In this document: piece by piece, positions 1 through 7,398 of the stretch
Position numbering within the stretch: the stretch's first letter is position 1
How the letters are laid out: every line of letters starts with the position of its first letter
From: an uncultured Micavibrio sp.
GTDB lineage: Bacteria > Pseudomonadota > Alphaproteobacteria > Micavibrionales > UBA1664
Length of the DNA: 12,450 nt
Direction of reading: 5' to 3'
Assembly (NCBI GenBank): GCA_937896295.1
Contig: CALBME010000078.1
Location: 1 to 12,450 of the forward strand
The notes under the pieces: model-generated
Told to the model about the DNA's origin: nothing
What the model saw: only the letters and a program-made list of their open reading frames with translations
Databases searched by the model: none
Made by a program: the position numbers and the translations under genes

Positions 1-1
1 G

Positions 2-1174
2 GCGCTGATCCACGCGGCAACGATGGTTACTGCCGGCGTGTTCCTTGTCTGCCGCATGTCGCCCATGTTTGAATTTTCGCCTGTCGCAGGACAGGTTGTG
101 ACCTATGTCGGCGCGCTGACCGCCATTTTCGCCGCCACGATCGGTATGACCCAGTATGATATCAAGCGCGTGATCGCCTATTCGACCATGTCGCAGCTGG
201 GTTATATGTTCTTTGCTGCCGGCATCGGCGCTTATGGCGCGGCCATGTTCCACCTGATGACCCACGCGTTTTTCAAGGCGCTGCTTTTCCTTGGCGCGGG
301 TTCGGTCATTCACGCCATGTCGGGCGAACAGGATATGCGCAAGATGGGCGGCATCTGGAAGCTGATCCCGATTACTTATGTCGTCATGTGGATCGGCAGC
401 CTCGCGCTTGCGGGCATTCCGTTCTTTGCCGGCTACTTTTCCAAGGACATGATCCTGGAAGCGGCCTGGGCGGCCCATACACCGGCGGGTCATTTTGCCT
501 TTATCCTTGGTATCGTCGCGGCCTTCATGACGGCGTTCTATTCGTGGCGCGTGCTGATCATGACCTTCCACGGCAAGGCGCGCGCGGACCATCACACGAT
601 GGAACATGTGCACGAGTCGCCGGCCATTATGCTGATCCCGCTGTTCGTGCTGGCGCTGGGCGCGCTGTTCGCAGGCTGGCTGTTCGCGCCGCTGTTTGTG
701 GGACACGAGTACGAGCATTTCTGGCGCAACGCGCTGTTCGTGCTGGAACCCAACGTCCTGCATGAGGCGCACCATGTTCCCGGCTGGGTGCCGCTGGCCC
801 CGCTGGTCGTGGCGCTGTCGGGTATTGCGCTTGGATATGTCTGCTACCTGTGGCGTACCGACATTCCCGGCGCGGTGGCGCGTGTTTTCCGCCCCGTTCA
901 CCAGCTGTTTTTCAACAAATGGTATGTAGACGAGATGTATGACGCCCTGTTCGTGCGTCCGTCATGGCGTCTTGGCCGCGGCTTCTTCCATGTGGGGGAT
1001 CAGGCGATCATCAACGGTTTCGGTCCTGACGGCATCGCATCCCTTAGCCAGAAGGGTGCCCGCGTCCTGTCATCCCTGCAGACCGGTTTCGTTTACCACT
1101 ATGCATTTGCCATGATCATTTCGGTCGTGGCGCTGATGGCCTGGCTTCTGTTCAAACTGCAGGGGTCGATGTGA
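2..1174 (+). CDS. nuoL: NADH-quinone oxidoreductase subunit L (NuoL), 3' part
   Basis: NuoL is the distal antiporter-like proton-pumping subunit of the membrane arm of respiratory complex I. The gene runs in from before the window: the frame is open from base 2 (ALIHAATMVTAGVF, the conserved helix around the LIHAATM motif), so about 390 C-terminal residues of a protein usually 610-660 long are present. Visible landmarks are QYDIKRVIAYSTMSQLGYM and HAFFKALLFLGAGSVIHAM, which carry conserved membrane lysines of the proton channel, then GIPFFAGYFSKD. Near the end, NKWYVDEMYDALFVRP marks the region of the long lateral amphipathic helix, followed by the final transmembrane segment. The stop TGA (1172-1174) overlaps the nuoM start by one base. 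No internal defect is seen. Confidence 0.96.
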   Translation, partial: ALIHAATMVTAGVFLVCRMSPMFEFSPVAGQVVTYVGALTAIFAATIGMTQYDIKRVIAYSTMSQLGYMFFAAGIGAYGAAMFHLMTHAFFKALLFLGAGSVIHAMSGEQDMRKMGGIWKLIPITYVVMWIGSLALAGIPFFAGYFSKDMILEAAWAAHTPAGHFAFILGIVAAFMTAFYSWRVLIMTFHGKARADHHTMEHVHESPAIMLIPLFVLALGALFAGWLFAPLFVGHEYEHFWRNALFVLEPNVLHEAHHVPGWVPLAPLVVALSGIALGYVCYLWRTDIPGAVARVFRPVHQLFFNKWYVDEMYDALFVRPSWRLGRGFFHVGDQAIINGFGPDGIASLSQKGARVLSSLQTGFVYHYAFAMIISVVALMAWLLFKLQGSM

Positions 1175-2682
1175 TGATGTCCGATATGCCCGTTCTTTCC
1201 CTGATGATTTTCCTGCCGCTGGTGGCGGTGCTTGGCATCCTTCTGACGCGCAGCGACAAGGCCGCGCAGGGGATCAGTCTTGGTGTCACCACCATCGTTC
1301 TGGCGCTGGCCTGTTACATGGTCTACCTGTTCAACCCCGCCACGTCGGATTTCCAGTTCGAGGAAAAGTTTCACTGGCTGCCTGCGCTTGGCCTGACCTA
1401 TCACGTCGGTGTTGACGGTATTTCGGTGTTTTTCGTGCTGCTGTCGGCCCTGCTGACGCCGATGTGTCTGCTGGCATCGATCCAGTCTGTTCATACCCGC
1501 GTGCGCGAATACATGATCGCGTTCCTGGTTCTTGAAACCTTTATGATCGGCACGTTTGCCGCGCTGGATTCCATTCTGTTTTACGTCTTCTTCGAGGGCG
1601 TGCTGATCCCGATGTTCCTGATCATCGGTGTATGGGGCGGTGCGCGCCGTATTTATTCAGCGTTCAAGTTCTTCCTGTACACGCTGCTGGGCTCGGTCCT
1701 GATGCTGGTGGCGCTGCTGGTCATGTATAACGAACTCAAAACCACGGATATCCCGTTGATGATGGGCGCCGCGCTTGATCCGGGTCTGCAGAAATGGCTG
1801 TTCATGGCGATGTTCGCGTCCTTCGCGGTCAAAATGCCGATGTGGCCGGTTCACACGTGGCTGCCCGACGCCCACGTCGAGGCGCCGACGGGCGGTTCGG
1901 TCATTCTGGCCGGTGTGCTTTTGAAAATGGGCGGTTACGGTTTCTTGCGTTTCTGCCTGCCCATGTTCCCGGATGCGTCGCATTACTTTGCACCGATGAT
2001 GATGGTACTTTCGGTCATCGCCATCATCTACACCTCGCTGGTGGCGCTGGTGCAGACAGACATGAAGAAAATGATCGCCTACAGCTCGGTTGCGCATATG
2101 GGCTTCGTGACACTGGGTATCTTTACCTTCACGCGTCAGGGCATTGACGGTGCCATCTTCCAGATGATTTCGCACGGTATCGTGTCCGGCGCGCTGTTCC
2201 TGGTGGTCGGCGTCGTTTACGACCGCCTGCACAGCCGCGATATCAACCATTACGGCGGGATCGTTAAAAACATGCCCGTTTACGCAACCCTGTTCATGAT
2301 TTTCATGCTCGGGTCCGTGGGCCTTCCGGGTACATCCGGTTTCGTGGGTGAGTTCCTGACGCTCGCCGGCGCCTTCCAGGCCAATACCTGGGTTGCGCTG
2401 TTTGCCGGTACCGGTGTCATTCTGGGTGCGACTTACATGCTGTGGCTGTACCGCAAGGTTATTTTCGGCCCGGCTGAGAACCCGGAAGCCGCGGCTATGG
2501 GCGATGTCGGCGCGATCGAGAAGGTCAACCTGATCCCGCTGGCCATCGGCGTGATCGTTCTGGGTGTCATGCCCACGCTTGTGATGCAGCCGATCGGCGC
2601 ATCTGTTGAAAAACTGCTGGCGCAGGTCAATACCATACCTGGCCTTATGCAGACCGTTCCTCAGGAAGTGAAGACCCAATGA
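1174..2682 (+). CDS. nuoM: NADH-quinone oxidoreductase subunit M (NuoM)
   Basis: NuoM is the middle antiporter-like subunit of the complex I membrane arm and has about 14 transmembrane helices. Full length at 502 aa, normal for the family. Conserved features are the Glu of FFEGVLIPMFLIIGVWGG (about residue 141), the Lys of FAVKMPMWPVHTWLPDAHVEAPT (about 220), the Lys of GVLLKMGGYG (about 251) and DMKKMIAYSSVAHMGF near 297-311. Three starts are possible: GTG 1171, ATG 1174 and ATG 1177. ATG 1174 is chosen because it forms a TGATG overlap with the nuoL stop and lies 8 bases after AGGGG (1161-1165). The stop overlaps the nuoN start as ATGA. Translational coupling with nuoL and nuoN is inferred. 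Confidence 0.97.
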   Translation: MMSDMPVLSLMIFLPLVAVLGILLTRSDKAAQGISLGVTTIVLALACYMVYLFNPATSDFQFEEKFHWLPALGLTYHVGVDGISVFFVLLSALLTPMCLLASIQSVHTRVREYMIAFLVLETFMIGTFAALDSILFYVFFEGVLIPMFLIIGVWGGARRIYSAFKFFLYTLLGSVLMLVALLVMYNELKTTDIPLMMGAALDPGLQKWLFMAMFASFAVKMPMWPVHTWLPDAHVEAPTGGSVILAGVLLKMGGYGFLRFCLPMFPDASHYFAPMMMVLSVIAIIYTSLVALVQTDMKKMIAYSSVAHMGFVTLGIFTFTRQGIDGAIFQMISHGIVSGALFLVVGVVYDRLHSRDINHYGGIVKNMPVYATLFMIFMLGSVGLPGTSGFVGEFLTLAGAFQANTWVALFAGTGVILGATYMLWLYRKVIFGPAENPEAAAMGDVGAIEKVNLIPLAIGVIVLGVMPTLVMQPIGASVEKLLAQVNTIPGLMQTVPQEVKTQ

Positions 2683-4139
2683 CGTTTGCGCAATTAACCG
2701 ACAGCTATCTCAGCTATATGATGCCGGAAATCATTCTGGCGATCGGCACGATGATCATGATGATGGTAGGGGCGTTTTCGTCCAAGGGCGGGTTTAAGAC
2801 GGTCTGCGTTTTAAGCGTCCTGCTATGGGCGGGTGCCGGTCTTTACAACCAGTTCGTCATTCCTGCCGGTGGCGTGATGGACGGGTTCAAGTACGATAAT
2901 TTCAGCGTCTTTCTCAAATCCATGATGGTAGTTGGCAGCATTGCTGCGCTGCTGCTGGCGATGAAGGACCTGGAAAATTCGATCATGGCCCGGTTTGAAT
3001 ACCCGGTCCTGATGGGTTTTTCGCTGCTCGGCCTGTTTTTGATGGTGTCGTCCTTCGACCTGATCCTGCTGTATGTCGGCCTCGAGCTGTCGTCGCTGGC
3101 GCTATATGTGCTGGCCGCATTCAACCGCAATTCGACGGTATCGTCGGAAGCCGGGCTTAAATATTTCGTTCTGGGCGCGATTGCATCCGGCCTGCTGCTG
3201 TTCGGCAGTTCGCTGCTTTACGGTTTTGCTGGCGCCACCAGCTTTGACGCCATTCAGAATGCGATCAACGCAGCGAATGGCGGCCTGCCGGCCGTTGCGG
3301 CCTTTGGCATGGCCATGGTGCTGGCCGGCCTGGCCTTCAAAATCGCCGCCGTTCCTTTCCATGTCTGGAGCCCGGATGTGTATGAAGGCGCGCCGACATC
3401 GGTCACGGCGTTTTTTGCCATCGTTCCGCAGATCGCCGCCATCGGCCTGATCGTGCATCTGGTCAGCGGCGCGTTCACGGCCGCCAACCACGACTGGCGC
3501 ATGATCGTGACGTTCATGTCGGTGGCATCCATGGTGGTGGGTGCGTTCGGTGCGCTGGTGCAAAGGAACCTGAAACGCCTGCTGGCGTATTCATCCATCG
3601 CCAATGTCGGCTTTTTGCTGATCGGGCTGGTTGCCTACACGCCTGAGAGTGTTTCGGCCATGCTTTTGTACATGACAATTTATATGGTCACCACGATCGG
3701 TATTTTCAGCGTGGTCCTGCAACTGCGCAAGGGCGGACATGCGATTGAGAAGATCGCGGACCTGTCGGGCCTTGGTAAAACGCACCCGCTGATGGCTTAT
3801 GCCATGACGGCGTTCATGTTTTCGATCGCCGGTATCCCGCCGCTGGCCGGTTTCTTTGCCAAGCTGGCCATTTTCAACCCGGCTGTCGCGCTTGGCTATT
3901 ACACGCTGGCGGTTATCGGCGTCCTGACGTCGGTCGTCGGTGCGTGGTATTACATCAATATCATCCGCGTCATGTTCTTTGAGAGCGCCGAGGACAGTAA
4001 CGTGACCCTTGATCGCGCGCCTGTATCCATGCTGATCACATGGGTCTGCGTCGCGCTGGTCGTGTTGTTCATCCTTGCCCCGTCGGATTTCTGGTTTTAC
4101 ACCGGCAACCTGCTTGAAGGCATTGTATTCACCTCTTGA
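2679..4139 (+). CDS. nuoN: NADH-quinone oxidoreductase subunit N (NuoN)
   Basis: NuoN is the third antiporter-like subunit of complex I, placed nearest the peripheral arm. 486 aa, a normal full length. Landmarks are Glu at about 136 in LYVGLELSSLALYVLAAF, Lys at about 161 in GLKYFVLGAIASG, Lys at about 221 in FKIAAVPFHVWSPDVYEGAP, and NLKRLLAYSSIANVGFLLIG. The ATG overlaps the nuoM stop by four bases (ATGA), and AGGAAG at 2663-2668 gives a good ribosome site 10 bases upstream. The stop TGA (4137-4139) overlaps the proposed TTG start of birA. NuoN is the last complex I gene here, as in most bacteria. Confidence 0.97.
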   Translation: MTFAQLTDSYLSYMMPEIILAIGTMIMMMVGAFSSKGGFKTVCVLSVLLWAGAGLYNQFVIPAGGVMDGFKYDNFSVFLKSMMVVGSIAALLLAMKDLENSIMARFEYPVLMGFSLLGLFLMVSSFDLILLYVGLELSSLALYVLAAFNRNSTVSSEAGLKYFVLGAIASGLLLFGSSLLYGFAGATSFDAIQNAINAANGGLPAVAAFGMAMVLAGLAFKIAAVPFHVWSPDVYEGAPTSVTAFFAIVPQIAAIGLIVHLVSGAFTAANHDWRMIVTFMSVASMVVGAFGALVQRNLKRLLAYSSIANVGFLLIGLVAYTPESVSAMLLYMTIYMVTTIGIFSVVLQLRKGGHAIEKIADLSGLGKTHPLMAYAMTAFMFSIAGIPPLAGFFAKLAIFNPAVALGYYTLAVIGVLTSVVGAWYYINIIRVMFFESAEDSNVTLDRAPVSMLITWVCVALVVLFILAPSDFWFYTGNLLEGIVFTS

Positions 4140-4846
4140 AACACAAGCTTTATCACTATGCCAGTCTGCCGAGCACGATGGACGAGGCCCGTGACCTCGC
4201 CCTGGCGGGCGAGCCGGAAGGCGCGGTTATCCAGGCTGATGAACAGACGTCAGGGCGGGGACGTTTCGGCAATCGCTGGTCTTCGCCTTCGGGCAATTTT
4301 TACGCCACCACCATTTTACGCCCGCGTAAACCCGCCCGCGAAGTCGCGCAATTATCCTTTGCCGTCGCGCTTGCGCTGGGCGATGCCATCCAGTCCGACG
4401 ATACGCGCCTGAAATGGCCGAACGACATTCTGCTTTCAGGCCAGAAAATCGCCGGAATCCTGCTGGAAATGAACGGCGTGCAGGGGGCTGGCGACCAGCC
4501 GCCCAAATTCCTTCTGGTGGGGACGGGGGTCAACGTGACCAGCGCACCGCCGGGCGGCACGATTCTTCGTACCGAGGTCAGCGTGGATGAGGTGCGGGAG
4601 CGATATCTCAATGCGCTGGGACACTGGTACGACCGCTGGAATACGGATGGTTTTGCCGATATCCGCGCGGCATGGCTTTCGCGTGCCCATGGGCTGGGAC
4701 AGCCGATTACGGTGCGTTTTTCCGATCGTTATGCCCATGGCACGTTTGAGGGGATCGACGATGCAGGCAACCTGCTTCTGCGCGAAGATGATGGTCATCT
4801 CCGTACGATTAGCAGCGGTGCGGTTCATTTCGGTCCCGCCGGTTGA
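4136..4846 (+). CDS. birA: biotin--[acetyl-CoA-carboxylase] ligase
   Basis: This enzyme activates biotin with ATP to biotinyl-5'-AMP and transfers it to the carrier lysine of biotin enzymes such as acetyl-CoA carboxylase. It has 236 residues and consists of the catalytic domain only. There is no N-terminal helix-turn-helix, so it is a monofunctional (group I) ligase rather than the E. coli-type repressor. Motifs are GRGRFGNRWSSPSGNFY (about 40-56, the biotinyl-AMP loop), KWPND (93-97), GQKIAGILLEM (102-112) and GTGVNV (129-134), then a small C-terminal beta domain. The first in-frame ATG would delete the LPST motif, so the start is taken as TTG 4136, which overlaps the nuoN stop. The best upstream purine run, GAAGG at 4116-4120, is rather far from it, and an ATT at 4127 would be better spaced, so the exact start is uncertain. 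Confidence 0.93.
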   Translation: MKHKLYHYASLPSTMDEARDLALAGEPEGAVIQADEQTSGRGRFGNRWSSPSGNFYATTILRPRKPAREVAQLSFAVALALGDAIQSDDTRLKWPNDILLSGQKIAGILLEMNGVQGAGDQPPKFLLVGTGVNVTSAPPGGTILRTEVSVDEVRERYLNALGHWYDRWNTDGFADIRAAWLSRAHGLGQPITVRFSDRYAHGTFEGIDDAGNLLLREDDGHLRTISSGAVHFGPAG

Positions 4847-4881
4847 TTTCCGGCCGCTTGCCGTTTAAGTTGCGATAAATC

Positions 4882-6561
4882 ATGACAGACCGTTTACCCA
4901 ATCCCGGCCGCGATGGCATTTTGTTCCTTCCTCTGGGCGGGTGTGGACAATTCGGTGCCAATTTCACCCTTTATGGCCATGACGGGTCATGGATCATCGT
5001 CGATTGCGGCATGGCGTTTGCGGACGAACGTCTGCCGGGTGTGGATATCATCCTGCCTGATCCCGCTCTGATCGCGGATCAAAAGGAAAGAATCAAAGGC
5101 CTGTTCGTCACTCATGCGCACGAAGATCACATAGGTGCCATCGCGTGGCTGTGGCCGCGCCTGCGTTGCCCCATTTATGCGACGCCGTTTACGGCGGCCC
5201 TGCTGCGCCGCAAGTTCGAGGAACATTCGTTCAAGGGCGGCGGCCCGGTCATCACGGTTGTCGATGACGACAAGACCATTCGCGTTGACGGGTGGTCGGT
5301 GACCTATATCCCGGTTGCGCACTCCATTCCCGAGGGCAATGCGCTGTGCATTGAAACATCTGCCGGACGCATCGTCCATACGGGCGACTGGTGCCTTGAT
5401 CCCAATCCCATTCTTGGCGTCAGAACGTCGCCGGACGCTTTCCGCGCGCTGGGCGACAAGGGCGTCATGGCCTATGTCGGCGATTCCACCAATGCCGAGG
5501 TGCGCGGCGCATCCCTGTCGGAACAGGATGTCGAAGCGGGGCTGATCGAGGTGTTCCGTACCGCGCCTCGTAAAATTGCGATCACTATGTTTGCGTCGAA
5601 TATCGGGCGGGTGATTTCCATTCACCGCGCCGCGCGCGCGGCGGGCCGCCAGGTCGGCCTTATCGGACGTTCGCTGGTCACTATGGTGGAATGCGCACGG
5701 GAAACCGGGCATATCGACCAGGGAATGCGTTTTTTAAGCGCCGATGACGCCGCCGACCTGCCGGACAGCAAGGTCGTCCTGATCGTCACAGGCAGCCAGG
5801 GCGAGGCGCGCGCCGCGCTCAGCCGTATTGCCCGTGGCATGCACCCGGCGGCCAAGCTGAAACCCGATGATACGATGGTGTTTTCATCCCGCGCCATTCC
5901 GGGTAACGAAACCGCGATCAATGAAATCAAAAACGCGCTGCTTGAACTGGGCGTACGCATTGTCACCGATCGCGAGGCGAAGGTTCACGTCTCGGGCCAC
6001 CCGGTGCGGTCCGATATTTCGCAGATGCTGGACTGGCTTAAGCCCAACAGCGTCATTCCCGTGCACGGCGAACGCGTACAGATGGAATCGCATGCCGATC
6101 TTGCGCGTGAAAAGCAGATTAAAAACATTTACGTGCCGACCAATGGCGACCTGCTGAAAATCACCGCCGAGGGTATTACGCCGGTTAAAAAATACGCCGT
6201 GGATTTTCAGGCGATCAATTTTGACAAGGTCGTGCCTGCCGATCATGTGACCATCCTTGAGCGCCGGAAGATGAGTTTCAACGGCGCTGTGTTCATCAGT
6301 ATCGTTGCCGACCGTGAAAGCGGCGAAATTCTGGACGCGCTTGCGACCGCTGCCGGTCTTCTGGATGAAAACAACCCGGATGATGCGCGTGTGCTGACCA
6401 AGCTTGAAGACGCATGCGCCGACAAGTTCGAGGGGCTGAAAAAGCACGAGCGCCTGAATGAGGGGCAAGCCGCCGAAGCCGTGCGGGCCGCGGCCAAACG
6501 CTTTTTCCGCGATTTCCGCGATATCAAGCCCATTGTGATCGTTCACGTATCGCTGGTGTAG
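4882..6561 (+). CDS. rnj: ribonuclease J (metallo-beta-lactamase/beta-CASP nuclease)
   Basis: Zinc-dependent ribonuclease with 5'-to-3' exonuclease and endonuclease activity in RNA processing and decay; alphaproteobacteria commonly have it alongside RNase E. 559 aa, normal length. Metallo-beta-lactamase motifs are HAHEDH (78-83), the His of VAHSIPEG (about 147) and HTGDW (166-170). The beta-CASP portion includes GDSTN (200-204), TMFASNIGR (235-243), TGSQGE (303-308), SGHP (371-374) and PVHGE (393-397). The C-terminal domain continues to FRDIKPIVIVHVSLV. A 35-base gap separates it from birA; coaX often occupies this spot in alphaproteobacteria and is absent. No clear Shine-Dalgarno precedes the ATG. 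The next gene starts two bases after the stop. Confidence 0.95.
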   Translation: MTDRLPNPGRDGILFLPLGGCGQFGANFTLYGHDGSWIIVDCGMAFADERLPGVDIILPDPALIADQKERIKGLFVTHAHEDHIGAIAWLWPRLRCPIYATPFTAALLRRKFEEHSFKGGGPVITVVDDDKTIRVDGWSVTYIPVAHSIPEGNALCIETSAGRIVHTGDWCLDPNPILGVRTSPDAFRALGDKGVMAYVGDSTNAEVRGASLSEQDVEAGLIEVFRTAPRKIAITMFASNIGRVISIHRAARAAGRQVGLIGRSLVTMVECARETGHIDQGMRFLSADDAADLPDSKVVLIVTGSQGEARAALSRIARGMHPAAKLKPDDTMVFSSRAIPGNETAINEIKNALLELGVRIVTDREAKVHVSGHPVRSDISQMLDWLKPNSVIPVHGERVQMESHADLAREKQIKNIYVPTNGDLLKITAEGITPVKKYAVDFQAINFDKVVPADHVTILERRKMSFNGAVFISIVADRESGEILDALATAAGLLDENNPDDARVLTKLEDACADKFEGLKKHERLNEGQAAEAVRAAAKRFFRDFRDIKPIVIVHVSLV

Positions 6562-6563
6562 CC

Positions 6564-6824
6564 ATGGGACCTGTATCGGGTATCGTCGTTTATCTTCTGG
6601 TGTGGTGGACGGTGCTTTTCGCGGTTCTGCCCTGGGGCGTCAAACAGCCTGAAAAACCTGAGGGATTTGTGGGCGGGGCGCCGGTTAACCCCAATCTTAA
6701 GAAGAAGCTTTTGGCAACCACGCTGATTTCCGCCATTATCTGGTGCATAATCGCCTATATGATCAACAATCAGGTGGTGCAATTCCGCCCCACCGGGACC
6801 GAGATGCCATTCGGGGGCTCGTGA
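6564..6824 (+). CDS. DUF1467 family small inner-membrane protein
   Basis: A protein of 86 residues with two hydrophobic segments (about 5-25 and 49-69) and a loop between them rich in Pro, Gly and Lys. The pattern VWWTVLFAVLPWGVK near the N-terminus followed by basic residues before the second helix is typical of the DUF1467 family, a short alphaproteobacterial membrane protein of unknown function. The family is usually encoded just upstream of proS, and here one gene intervenes. It starts two bases after the ribonuclease J stop and its own stop overlaps the next ATG by one base, so it is very likely co-translated with its neighbours. The function is unknown. Confidence 0.88.
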   Translation: MGPVSGIVVYLLVWWTVLFAVLPWGVKQPEKPEGFVGGAPVNPNLKKKLLATTLISAIIWCIIAYMINNQVVQFRPTGTEMPFGGS

Positions 6825-7381
6825 TGAACCGTATTATTCTGACTTCACTTCTGATGACCGTTGTGGCCGTGCCGGCTTTCGCGCAAAGCGCCCCGGTTAC
6901 GCCGGTCACGAAAGAGGCCGTTGCGCCGATTCATGACCGGGTGCCGCCTTATGGTTTTGCGAATAACCCGCCGGTTGGCAGTTCCGCCCTTGAGACCAAG
7001 CTGACGGACGAACAGACTGCTGCCATGCTATGCCAGGCCACACGGTTGATGAAGCCGGAAGACAGCGCTGAATATAAGGCCGGTGTCGATGCCTATGGAC
7101 GTCCGGTTGCACCAGCGGATGCAGGCCAACAGGCGTTTCAGGTGCCGGACCGCGTGGATATTCCGTTACACATCGATATTCTTAAAAACATGGGGATCGT
7201 GAACGTGCCGACCCCTGCGCTTGGTACTGATATCGGCACGGTTTCAGTGATGAAGGGCGGGCAGGTGCAGTTCAATGGTCGCGACCTGACGAATAATGTC
7301 ACGGCCTATTGCAACGGCCAGCCGTTGCCGAGCGCACCCCCCGGGTACGCGCCGCGCGCACAAAACCAACAAAAACCCTAA
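6824..7381 (+). CDS. exported protein of unknown function
   Basis: A protein of 185 aa that I cannot assign to a named family. The N-terminus MNRIILTSLLMTVVAVPAFA is a classical Sec signal peptide with a likely signal peptidase I site after AFA (residue 20), so the mature protein should be periplasmic. It has no lipobox. The body holds two cysteines, Cys70 (AMLCQATRLM) and Cys163 (TAYCNGQPLP), that could form a disulfide. Other recognisable stretches are YKAGVDAYGRPVAPAD (about 84-99), a VPDRVDIPLHIDILKNMGI segment (about 108-126) and a C-terminal tail rich in Pro, Gln and Ala. The ATG overlaps the DUF1467 stop as TGATG, with GGGGG at 6813-6817 as ribosome site, which fixes this start. It lies 17 bases before proS. 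Confidence 0.82.
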   Translation: MNRIILTSLLMTVVAVPAFAQSAPVTPVTKEAVAPIHDRVPPYGFANNPPVGSSALETKLTDEQTAAMLCQATRLMKPEDSAEYKAGVDAYGRPVAPADAGQQAFQVPDRVDIPLHIDILKNMGIVNVPTPALGTDIGTVSVMKGGQVQFNGRDLTNNVTAYCNGQPLPSAPPGYAPRAQNQQKP

Positions 7382-7398
7382 ACCAACGGAATTACGCC

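Noticed and set aside
1657..2679. Long antisense open frame opposite nuoM (340 codons)
   Set aside because: It is the mirror of a strongly conserved nuoM. Its His/Gln/Arg-rich translation is what antisense of GC-rich membrane-protein codons yields, and it has no family resemblance.
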